NCBI GenBank assembly: GCA_030646295.1
Contig: JAUSND010000015.1
Coordinates: forward strand, 1-64,000
Direction of reading: 5' to 3'
Source: Moraxellaceae bacterium
GTDB lineage: Bacteria > Pseudomonadota > Gammaproteobacteria > Pseudomonadales > Moraxellaceae
Length of the DNA: 64,000 nt
Made by a program: the position numbers and the translations under genes. The notes under the pieces are model-generated. The model did no database searches and had not been told where the DNA came from. It was given only the letters and a program-made list of their open reading frames with translations. Shown here piece after piece: positions 1-6,579 of the stretch (position 1 is the stretch's first letter; each line of letters starts with the position of its first letter).

Positions 1-78
1 CGCTGTCTTGTTGCTGGACCGGGCCAGCTCAACAGCTTCTTGCTTGTACTCCGCAGAGAACCTTCTTCTTGTTGCCAT
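1..78 (-). CDS. IS3-family transposase OrfA, N-terminal fragment cut by window edge
   Basis: Reading leftwards from the ATG at 78, the first 26 residues include MATRRRFSAEYKQEAVELA, the typical start of an IS3-family OrfA: a basic N-terminus followed by the first helix of the helix-turn-helix that binds the terminal repeats. The rest of orfA and the DDE-domain orfB would lie left of the window. Within the visible part there is no stop or frameshift, so it may be intact. The element is inserted into an integron cassette gene. Confidence 0.8.
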   Translation of the reverse strand, partial: MATRRRFSAEYKQEAVELARSSNKTA

Positions 79-140
79 GACACACCTCCGTACCCATTAT
101 GGGGCTTATCAGATGTGTCCGTGAAAGCGGGGTAAAACCC
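1..140 (-). mobile_element. End of an IS3-family insertion sequence (partial)
   Basis: The minus strand from 78 to the window edge encodes the start of an IS3-type OrfA transposase. About 60 bp of non-coding DNA lies between that start codon and the disrupted cassette gene at 141-281, which is the usual layout of an IS3 terminus. The outer boundary is placed near 140 because similarity to the KTSC-like gene stops there. The inverted repeat cannot be confirmed because the other end lies outside the window. Confidence 0.7.
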
Positions 141-281
141 GACTGCTGTCTTGCCTGGACGAACATGATTGTAGAGGTAGTTACGATGTGTCCCAGATCT
201 GAAAACCACATGGATTGAGTCTTCGGTTGTTTCGTATGAAACGACATTGGAGTTGCCATGAAGGTTACGGTACGGTGTCAT
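141..281 (-). pseudogene. KTSC-like cassette gene truncated by the IS
   Basis: From the ATG at 281 the minus strand encodes about 47 residues starting MTPYRNLHGNSNVVSYETT and running to YLYNHVRPGKTAV. This matches the first half of small KTSC-type proteins, which are common integron-cassette products: a SNVVSYE start, an F..G...YLY beta-hairpin, then a helix. The expected C-terminal helix is missing. After about position 140 the frame continues into IS sequence without a stop, so a hybrid product is possible. The gene begins about 30 bp after the attC at 312-372, as expected for the next cassette. The family call rests on pattern recognition only. Confidence 0.6.
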
Positions 282-311
282 ATAGATCTCCTGCTCCGGT
301 ACTGGTACTTA

Positions 312-372
312 GCCTAACGCTGGAGTTAAGGGCGCGGCTGTAAGCCGTCGCCCCTTGAACGACTTATTAGAG
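312..372 (-). other. Integron attC recombination site (site A)
   Basis: On the minus strand this 61-bp element starts TCTAATAAGTCGTTCAAGG and ends CTTAACTCCAGCGTTAGGC, with a near-palindromic GC-rich centre (CGGC-TTACA-GCCG) flanked by matched arms carrying one unpaired A. It therefore has the L''/L' pair (TTCAAGG/CCTTAAC), the R' core site GTTAGGC and the extrahelical base of attC sites. It closely resembles the classical 60-bp element of aminoglycoside-resistance cassettes. The stop codon of the 367-729 gene lies inside its R'' box. Confidence 0.9.
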
Positions 373-729
373 ATCGCCTGGAGCTTTCATTTCCCACTCT
401 GGAGCATAAAGTAATACAGGTGCCTTTGTGGCGGTATTCCATATACTTCCTTCTATCTCCCAATAAAAGAAATGAGCTTTCTTCCCGTCTTCGATATCTT
501 TTTCACTATCTTTTCCCGCTTTTGTATAGAGTATTATCAGGTCGCCAGCTGATACTTCTTTGTATGGAAACCAATATGTGTTAGTGACATCAATTGTTAC
601 GCCATTGGCACCATAGCCGGTTCGCATAACAACAAAATCACCTATGTTTGTATCAAGTAACACTCTTAAGACAAGGCGCTCTTTCTCAGGAATTCCTTTG
701 CCTGCTACAGACTTTATCTGGACTCTCAT
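367..729 (-). CDS. Hypothetical cassette protein, 120 aa (second gene of a two-gene cassette)
   Basis: This 120-residue soluble protein is not recognised. It has no signal peptide or membrane segment and is rich in beta-prone aromatic stretches (DVTNTYWFPY, AHFFYWEIEGSIW), suggesting a compact beta fold. It overlaps the upstream 142-residue membrane protein by 4 bp (ATGA), so the two are very probably translationally coupled. Its stop codon is embedded in attC site A, as is usual for cassettes. Base composition is more AT-rich than the flanking chromosome. A role in defence, toxicity or modulating its membrane partner is possible but unsupported by homology here. Confidence 0.75.
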   Translation of the reverse strand: MRVQIKSVAGKGIPEKERLVLRVLLDTNIGDFVVMRTGYGANGVTIDVTNTYWFPYKEVSAGDLIILYTKAGKDSEKDIEDGKKAHFFYWEIEGSIWNTATKAPVLLYAPEWEMKAPGDL

Positions 730-1154
730 TTGCGGACCACCTTAGCCGCAATTCCGGCTCCAACCAGCAAAGTACCAAAAGCAATTGAAACCCATCCGGC
801 GGGTTGATGACTCCATAAGTTTGGAGCGTAGCCGAGAGCTGCAGAGCCAGCGGCAAGGCAGGAAAGATGTACAATTTCTTGCGATATATGAGTGCTCAGC
901 TTTTCATTAAGTACGGCCGCAATTGTTCTTTCATCGAAATACCGTGATCTGAAGTCCTTGAGCTCAAAGGATTCTCGCTCAAGCCTTTCTATTTCATCGA
1001 CAAGCATTCGCTGCACGGCAGGTGACGAAAACTCATCATCACTTAGTTCTCGACGTAACTTTGCGAATGACGGCCTACCAACACCTTTTGATGGTGGAGA
1101 TGATGTTGATATGGTTTCTGATGGCTCTTGATCGGGAGCCTCTGTTGGTTCCAT
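726..1154 (-). CDS. Hypothetical cassette membrane protein with two C-terminal TM segments, 142 aa
   Basis: The protein has a low-complexity acidic and Ser/Pro-rich N-terminus (residues 1-25), a charged helical stretch likely to form a coiled coil (about 45-90), and two hydrophobic segments (about 92-110 and 119-139) joined by a short loop, ending in KVVRK. This predicts a hairpin-anchored inner-membrane protein with a cytoplasmic helical domain. It is the first gene of a two-gene cassette between attC sites B and A and overlaps the next gene by 4 bp. The SD before the ATG is weak (AGAGAAAG). No family was recognised. Confidence 0.75.
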   Translation of the reverse strand: MEPTEAPDQEPSETISTSSPPSKGVGRPSFAKLRRELSDDEFSSPAVQRMLVDEIERLERESFELKDFRSRYFDERTIAAVLNEKLSTHISQEIVHLSCLAAGSAALGYAPNLWSHQPAGWVSIAFGTLLVGAGIAAKVVRK

Positions 1155-1170
1155 AGCTTTCTCTAGTGAT

Positions 1171-1246
1171 CTCTATCGTTGGAGTTCAGACCGACCGGGA
1201 CAGGCGAAGCCTGACACTGGGTCGCGCCTGGAACGAGTTGTTAGGC
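1171..1246 (-). other. Integron attC recombination site (site B)
   Basis: The minus strand reads GCCTAACAACTCGTTCCAGG at one end and TCTGAACTCCAACGATAGAG at the other. In between is a long imperfect hairpin whose tip is CAGGC-TTCG-CCTG. R'' (GCCTAAC), L'' (GTTCCAGG) and L' (TGAACTCC) are clear. R' is degenerate (CGATAGA instead of GTTAGRY), which may lower recombination. The stop codon of the LRAT-like gene lies in R''. It separates the LRAT-like cassette from the two-gene cassette. Confidence 0.85.
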
Positions 1247-1663
1247 CTCTTGCAGTGCTTTAAATAGGTGATATGCAAGAAAACCCGTGACGCCAACACC
1301 TACAGTTCCCCAAAATATCTGGGTGCTATTTTTCTTGCTAAATGCAACAAAGCGAGCGAAGTGCTCACAGTTGTTTCCGAATAGATCATAGTTTGGTGTA
1401 CGGGCCGCCTCAATTATTCGTGCCTTAGCGCCAGCAAGGTCAGTGATGAGGCCTTCAATATTCCATGTTCCTGTATCTCTAAGCCAATCAATACGAAGCC
1501 GAGGCGGAGTTTGATGTATTACGACGGGATGAGAGCCATCAACGGCCTCGTGCATCAAAGTATTGCCAATATCTAGAATCCCATAGTGGTCAATCTTAAT
1601 GCCATTCTTAACTGCTTCTTGCTTGATCAGATAAAGCCCATCTTCGATGCCTTGGAATGGCAT
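1241..1663 (-). CDS. LRAT/NlpC-P60-like protein with NCEHF motif and C-terminal TM, 140 aa
   Basis: The sequence carries DHYGIL near the N-terminus (His26) and NNCEHFARF (Cys99, Glu100, His101), the signature of LRAT-type papain-like acyltransferases and hydrolases, in which the Cys is the nucleophile and the early His its partner. A single hydrophobic helix follows (about 116-136), as in membrane-anchored LRAT/HRASLS enzymes that act on phospholipid acyl chains. The start at 1663 is chosen because AAGGAG lies 6 bp upstream. A further in-frame ATG at 1687 falls in the R' box of attC site C and is unlikely to be used. This is a single-gene cassette; its substrate is unknown. Confidence 0.8.
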   Translation of the reverse strand: MPFQGIEDGLYLIKQEAVKNGIKIDHYGILDIGNTLMHEAVDGSHPVVIHQTPPRLRIDWLRDTGTWNIEGLITDLAGAKARIIEAARTPNYDLFGNNCEHFARFVAFSKKNSTQIFWGTVGVGVTGFLAYHLFKALQEA

Positions 1664-1678
1664 GTGAATCTCCTTGAG

Positions 1679-1759
1679 GCATAACATTAACTAGCCATCA
1701 GAAGTGACATTTTCAAATGCGTCACTTCCGGCATCTAATCCGGTTGTTGTTGTTATAAC
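1679..1759 (-). other. Degenerate, VCR-like attC site (site C)
   Basis: On the minus strand an 81-bp element runs from GTTATAACAACAACAACCGG to TAGTTAATGTTATGC. The centre forms a strong imperfect hairpin (GAAGTGAC-GCATTT / AAATGTCACTTC). The end boxes (TTATAAC and GTTATGC) differ from the GCCTAAC/GTTAGGC type and are more like the Vibrio repeat class of attC. It lies directly upstream of the LRAT-like gene and marks the right end of the visible array. Confidence 0.65.
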
Positions 1760-2000
1760 CCGTTAGTCTCATCAAGGCAGAAGCAGGAAAGGCATGCCAA
1801 TCCAGTTTGGCAACTACAGTAGCTATCCTTGGCAACATCATGCGGGAACAAGCCCGAACATACCCAATCTGGCAACACAGTGCCAGCCCGCTCATTGAGC
1901 AGCGAAACTGTCGCTAATGCATCTTTGGATTGAGGCTTGCGTGGCAGCGATCATACGAAAGCGCCTGCGGGGGCCCATGGCCCCGGCCCCGCACATCGTC
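1760..2000. other. Non-coding junction between cassette array and chromosome
   Basis: No convincing gene is visible. The stretch holds three copies of TGGCAAC (1808-1814, 1830-1836, 1870-1876), two of them preceded by CCAATC, and a very GC-rich inverted repeat GGGGCC-CAT-GGCCCC (1970-1984) 16 bp downstream of the lipoprotein stop codon. That repeat could fold as a transcript-end hairpin but has no T-run. GTTAGTC at 1763-1769 resembles a core site, but no integrase gene follows. Confidence 0.5.
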
Positions 2001-3167
2001 TTAATAATTCAGTGTAAGCGTATGGCAGACATCATCCGGCGTTTGCCATACGGCATCCTGACCTGCCGCCGTGCAAACATCCATCTTCGTCACTTTGCCA
2101 TTCACCAGGAACAAGGTTGCCGTCTCACTGATCACGTCATCTGACGTACGCCAGACACCATCCGCACCGGCTGCATCGTAGTTGATACGCTGCATGCCGC
2201 CAGCAACGGGATGCATGACAGTTCGCCTCGTCATAACGCCCTGTCTGGCTGCGCCAAAAGCACCCGCCGGTGCCGGCACCGAGAAATGCTCAACAAGCGA
2301 AAGCGTACCCGCAGTGTTGAAATGGAAGTCCTGATAACCATCCACGTTTTCATCCGGATGTCCCAGATCGCCACTGAATGAAAGCCGCGCCAAACGACTG
2401 CGTCCTTCACTGGTATACGACGGCATATACTGCTTGCCCGCATACATCTGGTGATTCGAGTAGATATCCAGCCCGGCGTACGGGTTGTAAACAACATCAT
2501 CGATACCCGTACAATTCACCGTACAGGAGGTATTGGCAGGGATTGCATAACCCAGATCAGCACAATCGGGATTACAGGCACGAATGCCGCCGTCGTGCCC
2601 GTAATAACTGGCGTACACGACTGCATCCCCGGACATGGACAACCCGGGCCATCCCAGCAACTCCATCAGGATCAAAGCGGTCGGTGATGCAGTAACAGAG
2701 TAAATAAGTTCCTGTGGCCTCATGCCGCCCTGAATACCAACATCAACCCGGCTCATTGCAGGCCGAAGCAGAAAACAGGCTCCGGCTGAAACAGCATCCA
2801 GTTGCTCGGGCCAGAAAAAATCTGCCTGCTGCAGGCGCTCATCAATTTGCTCACCGTGGGCGTAAGAACAGGTTGTGCGCGCGGTGTGCAGGTCATCGTC
2901 CGTACCCCAGACCGTATCCTGCCCCTGGTACTGGAACGTATCCACAACCGTCCGCATGGCGCCATCCTGCGTAATGCGTTGAAACGCCAGCATCCGGCCG
3001 CTTGCCTTGTCACGAATCTCCACTGACGTCAGCCCGGTCACCGACAGGGCATTCGCACCGCCACCGGACTGGCCGTCCGAGTCGCCACCACATCCTGCCA
3101 TCATTGCTGCCGAAAGCAGCAGTACCAGCCATCCTGAAAGCTTGCGCACGTGATTCATTCCTGACAT
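2001..3167 (-). CDS. Hypothetical lipoprotein with repeated G-x-D-x-x-W-x-T-x-DD motifs, 388 aa
   Basis: A basic start, a hydrophobic stretch and the lipobox MAGC (Cys26) predict a lipoprotein. The mature N-terminus is Gly/Ser-rich. The same short motif occurs three times: GQDTVWGTDDDLH, GADGVWRTSDDVI and GQDAVWQTPDDVCH, each next to a Cys- or Thr-rich strand, suggesting beta-hairpin repeats with acidic, possibly Ca2+-binding, turns. No enzyme motif was recognised. It is transcribed alone, with the array on one side and an unrelated gene on the other. Base composition resembles the chromosome, so it is probably not a cassette gene. Confidence 0.75.
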   Translation of the reverse strand: MSGMNHVRKLSGWLVLLLSAAMMAGCGGDSDGQSGGGANALSVTGLTSVEIRDKASGRMLAFQRITQDGAMRTVVDTFQYQGQDTVWGTDDDLHTARTTCSYAHGEQIDERLQQADFFWPEQLDAVSAGACFLLRPAMSRVDVGIQGGMRPQELIYSVTASPTALILMELLGWPGLSMSGDAVVYASYYGHDGGIRACNPDCADLGYAIPANTSCTVNCTGIDDVVYNPYAGLDIYSNHQMYAGKQYMPSYTSEGRSRLARLSFSGDLGHPDENVDGYQDFHFNTAGTLSLVEHFSVPAPAGAFGAARQGVMTRRTVMHPVAGGMQRINYDAAGADGVWRTSDDVISETATLFLVNGKVTKMDVCTAAGQDAVWQTPDDVCHTLTLNY

Positions 3168-3216
3168 TACAAAAGGCGGGCATTATTACCCGAACAGCAA
3201 CGCCAGGTACACGCGC

Positions 3217-4017
3217 TCACTCCGCCAGCTTCAGATAACTGATATCGGGATTCACCAACGGTTTCTCTTCCCTGATTTCATCCAGCGGTGCGCCCACTTC
3301 GGCAACGGAGATGCCACTGAGATCGACTACCACCGGCACTACATGCTCGCGCTCATCCTCTTTCAGCACTTCCGTGCCGGCCGGCGCCAGGTTGATGGCG
3401 GAGATATCCACCTGAACCGGCGGGATGTAGGGTTTTTCATTGGGGGCGATGACATCACTGCCTGAAGGTGCCAGCACAATGCCGGAAATGTCCGGCGCCA
3501 CGGGTGGCGGGCCGGCATCGACCGGGCTCAGGCGGGTGCCGGCAGGGGCCACACCCCAGTTGCCCTGGGCTTCGGCCGCTTTGGCGACAGCGGCCTGTGC
3601 GGCTTCCTGACGTAACTGTTCTTCGGCCATGCGCTTTACACGGTCGGCCATGGATTCGGCGGCAGGTTTGGCAGCGGCTGGCGTTACAGGTGCAGGTGCG
3701 GGAGCTGATACAGGTGCCGCGGCAGGGGCCGGTGCTGCCGGGGTTGCTGTTGCTGCACCACCAGCATCCAGAGGCCTGCCCTGATCGTCCACCGGCACCA
3801 TGCGGGTTTCTGCACCGGCCTGCTTCATCATGGCCCGTACTTTCATGGCAGTGGCACGGTCTACCATCTTCTTTACGGCAACCGGCTGGCCGGAAAACAG
3901 CTTGTCCAGCACGGCCTCGCTGGCATTGAACAGCTTGCCGACATTGGCGCGCACCACGGCCGGATCAGCCCGGCCGGATACCTCGCCAGAAAACACCACA
4001 TTGAAGAGCTCGCTCAT
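3217..4017 (-). CDS. Conserved hypothetical protein with LFSG-type N-terminal domain and repeated C-terminal segments, 266 aa
   Basis: Residues 1-65 (MSELFNVVFSGEVSG...LFSGQPVAVKK...MMKQAGAETR) form a small alpha/beta domain seen at the start of many proteobacterial proteins of unknown role. A Pro/Ala-rich linker follows. The C-terminus contains four related segments of about 26 residues, each starting P/V-DIS or DLS and followed by LAPAG-like text. The ATG at 4017 is preferred because the domain starts there; an upstream GTG at 4050 is also in frame. There is no signal peptide, so it is probably cytoplasmic. Confidence 0.7.
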   Translation of the reverse strand: MSELFNVVFSGEVSGRADPAVVRANVGKLFNASEAVLDKLFSGQPVAVKKMVDRATAMKVRAMMKQAGAETRMVPVDDQGRPLDAGGAATATPAAPAPAAAPVSAPAPAPVTPAAAKPAAESMADRVKRMAEEQLRQEAAQAAVAKAAEAQGNWGVAPAGTRLSPVDAGPPPVAPDISGIVLAPSGSDVIAPNEKPYIPPVQVDISAINLAPAGTEVLKEDEREHVVPVVVDLSGISVAEVGAPLDEIREEKPLVNPDISYLKLAE

Positions 4018-4264
4018 CTTGCTGTCCGCTATCGGCGACACTGTCGCCACAATGTCTATAAGGCATCACGCGACAGGGTTGCTGGTCAAGGCCTCGTTGC
4101 CCGAATGGTCGAATGTCCCTCTCTTATGCCGGAGGCACCCCGGCATGCCTCCGGAACAAACATCCGGTCCCGTGCGAAAATCATTTGTTTTCTGATCGCT
4201 CCAGCAAAGGCTGCCTATACTTTTCTTCCTACCTGGCAAGACGCCAAACCACCGGAGAAGAGAC

Positions 4265-4564
4265 ATGCTGTTCGCATCGATCTATACCTACCGTGGCACC
4301 GTCACGGAAGAGTCACAAAAACGGCTCCTCAATCTGTTTGTTAACTGGAAAACTCCCGAGGGCTTCACAATCAAATCGCAATACTCGTTTGCTGATGGCA
4401 GTGGCGGGTTGGTCCTGATCGACGCCGAATGTGAAGTGGCGGCCCTTGAGGGGACGGCGCCATGGATCCCTTTTCTCGAGTTTCGTACCATTCCCATCGT
4501 CGAGATCGAAAAGGCCATACCCGTTTTTCTGGCAGCCGCCGCCTGGCGTGACTCTGTAAAGTAG
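4265..4564 (+). CDS. DUF3303 family protein, 99 aa
   Basis: A small soluble protein with the layout of DUF3303 members: an N-terminal MLFASIYTYR strand, a helix with a W-K-x-PEGF turn, the central DGSGGLVLIDAE strand, and a C-terminal aromatic/Pro part (WIPFLEFRTIPIVEI). Members are dimeric alpha/beta-barrel-like proteins of unknown function. GAGAAGAGAC just upstream of the ATG acts as SD. It stands alone between a divergent gene and the exporter operon. Confidence 0.7.
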   Translation: MLFASIYTYRGTVTEESQKRLLNLFVNWKTPEGFTIKSQYSFADGSGGLVLIDAECEVAALEGTAPWIPFLEFRTIPIVEIEKAIPVFLAAAAWRDSVK

Positions 4565-4595
4565 TACGCGGCCTGAGGCAAACCGGCACGGCGCT

Positions 4596-4649
4596 CCTGG
4601 CTTGCACCATGATCATGGCAACGCAGGCATGAACACGGTGCAAGCCAGG
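4596..4649. repeat. 13-bp perfect inverted repeat
   Basis: CCTGGCTTGCACC (4596-4608) and its exact reverse complement (4637-4649) are separated by 28 bp. The repeat lies after the DUF3303 stop codon and about 90 bp before the exporter operon. It could be a terminator stem without a T-run, a regulator site or a small repetitive element. Confidence 0.6.
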
Positions 4650-4739
4650 CATCAAGGACAAGGTTGATGATCTGAGACAACAACCAGACATACCTTATAG
4701 GTCTATCATGCAAGACATGTGACCCCATCAGGAGCCTTC

Positions 4740-5891
4740 ATGCCCTTTCCGATAGCCCTGCGCCGTGCCCTGTACATTGGTGCGCCGCTACTCCTGCTGG
4801 CCGCCCTTGTTTACTGGATGACCCGGCCCGAGCCTGTTGCTGTACGCCTGATCACCGTAGACGAGGGGCCGGTGGAGGAAACCGTCGCCAATACCCGTGC
4901 CGGCACCGTAAAGGCCTGCCGACGCTCCAAGCTGTCCCTGCAAACCGGGGGGCGCGTTGCCGAGTTACGTGTAAAGGAAGGCGATCAGGTTAAAAAAGGC
5001 GACCTGCTGCTGCGTCTGGAATCCGAGGACCGCAGTGCACAGGTAGAGCAGGCACGTGCCCAGCTGGTGGCCGCGCGCGAACGCGAAAAGCAGGCTTGCC
5101 GTACTGCCGAGTTCGACCAGCGCGATCTGGAGCGCACGCAAAAGCTGGTGGCCGACCATCTGGTGTCCTTGCAGGCGCTGGACGTTGCGCGCACAAAGGC
5201 GGCGGGCAGCAGCGATGCCTGCAGTGGTGCCAGGGCAGAAATCAAGGTCACCAACGCCAACCTGCGCCTGGCCACCACCATGCTGGGCCAGACCGAATTG
5301 CGCGCGCCCTTTGACGGGATTGTTGCGGAAGTGAATGGCGAGATCGGCGAGTTTGCCACGCCATCCCCACCGGGTGTGGCCACACCACCCGCTGTCGACC
5401 TGATCGACAATACCTGCCTGTATGTCACCGCTCCCGTCGACGAGGTGGATGCCGCGCGCCTGCAAACCGGCACCCCGGCACGCATCACGCTCGATGCCTA
5501 TCGCGGGCGCAGCTTCCCCGGCAAGGTCACGCGGCTTGCACCGTATGTCCTGGATCTGGAAAAGCAGGCGCGTACCGTTGCGGTTGATGTTGCGTTTGAT
5601 ACGGTCCCAAAAGATGTGCACCTGCTTGCCGGTCACAGTGCCGACATCGAAATCATCCTGGCGCAAAAAACCATGAAGCGCTTGCCGACCGAAGCCGTGC
5701 AGGAAGGCAATCGCGTATTGCTGTTTAACCCCGGCAGCGGCGTTATTTCCTCGCATGAATTCGTGCGCGGCCTTAGCAACTGGAGCTGGACCGGCATTGA
5801 GAAAGGTCTGGAGAAAGGCGATCAGGTGGTGCTGTCACTGGATCGCAAGGGTGTCGTGAATGGCGCACACGTGATTGCGGAAAAACCGTAA
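4740..5891 (+). CDS. HlyD/MacA-type periplasmic adaptor of an ABC exporter, 383 aa
   Basis: A short cytoplasmic tail and one N-terminal TM helix (about 8-28) precede a barrel-sandwich (lipoyl) half with GGRVAELRVKEGDQVKKGD, a long helical hairpin (about 95-190), the second half (ELRAPFDGIVAEVNGEIGE) and beta-barrel domains, which is the membrane-fusion protein order. It should bridge the inner-membrane ABC transporter encoded next to an outer-membrane channel that is not in this window. The ATG at 4740 has AGGAG 6 bp upstream. It starts the run adaptor-ATPase-permease-permease-YqaA. Four Cys residues are unusual for a periplasmic adaptor. Confidence 0.88.
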   Translation: MPFPIALRRALYIGAPLLLLAALVYWMTRPEPVAVRLITVDEGPVEETVANTRAGTVKACRRSKLSLQTGGRVAELRVKEGDQVKKGDLLLRLESEDRSAQVEQARAQLVAAREREKQACRTAEFDQRDLERTQKLVADHLVSLQALDVARTKAAGSSDACSGARAEIKVTNANLRLATTMLGQTELRAPFDGIVAEVNGEIGEFATPSPPGVATPPAVDLIDNTCLYVTAPVDEVDAARLQTGTPARITLDAYRGRSFPGKVTRLAPYVLDLEKQARTVAVDVAFDTVPKDVHLLAGHSADIEIILAQKTMKRLPTEAVQEGNRVLLFNPGSGVISSHEFVRGLSNWSWTGIEKGLEKGDQVVLSLDRKGVVNGAHVIAEKP

Positions 5892-5901
5892 GGAGCCGCC
5901 T

Positions 5902-6579
5902 GTGATCAACGTCGTTGGCGTCAACAAGAGCTTTGTGCTCGGCGACCAGACCGTGCATGCCCTGCGTGACATCAACCTGACCATCGAGCGGGGCGAATAC
6001 CTGTCGGTGATGGGGCCGTCCGGGTCCGGAAAATCCACACTGCTCAATCTGCTGGGCCTGCTCGACCGTCCCGATAATGGCCAGTACTTTCTCAACAACA
6101 TCGAAACAACAGCGCTGGCAGAAGAAGAACGCGCACGCCTGCGTGGTGCCCATGTCGGTTTCATTTTCCAGAGCTTTCATCTGGTCCCGCGCCTGACCGC
6201 ACGCGAAAACATTGAACTGCCGCTGGTACTGGCCGGTGTCGCGCCCGCAGACCGCAAGGCACGCGTGGATGAAACCCTGATCCAGCTTGACCTGCAGGAT
6301 CGCGCCAACAATGCTGCCACGCAGTTGTCCGGCGGACAGCGCCAGCGCGTTGCCATTGGCCGTGCCCTCATCATGAAGCCGGACCTGCTGCTGGCCGATG
6401 AGCCCACCGGCAATCTTGATTCAAAATCCGGCCGCGACGTCATGGACCTGCTGGAAGAATTGCATCATCAGGGCATTACCCTGCTCGTGGTCACGCATGA
6501 TCTGGCGCTGGGTGATCGTGCCCACCGCAAGATTGGCATGATTGACGGTGCCATTGTCACTGATGTGAGGCGCGCCTGA
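5902..6579 (+). CDS. MacB/LolD-type ABC transporter ATP-binding protein, 225 aa
   Basis: This ATPase has Walker A GPSGSGKST, a Q-loop, the signature LSGGQRQRVAIGRAL, Walker B LLLADEPTGNLD and the H-loop VVTHD, all typical of the MacB/LolD/FtsE group that powers mechanotransmission across the envelope. The GTG at 5902 is preferred: AGGAG lies 6 bp upstream and the protein then begins MINVVGVNKSF, the normal family start. It lies 10 bp after the adaptor gene and overlaps the first permease by 1 bp (TGATG), indicating one operon. Confidence 0.93.
   Translation: MINVVGVNKSFVLGDQTVHALRDINLTIERGEYLSVMGPSGSGKSTLLNLLGLLDRPDNGQYFLNNIETTALAEEERARLRGAHVGFIFQSFHLVPRLTARENIELPLVLAGVAPADRKARVDETLIQLDLQDRANNAATQLSGGQRQRVAIGRALIMKPDLLLADEPTGNLDSKSGRDVMDLLEELHHQGITLLVVTHDLALGDRAHRKIGMIDGAIVTDVRRA

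Noticed and set aside
29-259. Open frame of 76 codons on the minus strand
   Set aside because: It is in another frame than the KTSC-like and OrfA similarities and crosses the IS boundary, so it is not a real gene.
1664-1687. Upstream ATG at 1687 as the start of the LRAT-like gene
   Set aside because: It lies within the R' box of attC site C and has no SD, while AAGGAG is well spaced before the ATG at 1663.
1760-2000. Possible attI or hidden intI near the array
   Set aside because: No integrase-like reading frame exists here or further right; only short repeats and one GTTAGTC were seen.
4719-4739. Longer start for the MacA-like adaptor
   Set aside because: The ATG at 4740 has a clear SD 6 bp upstream and gives a usual N-terminus.
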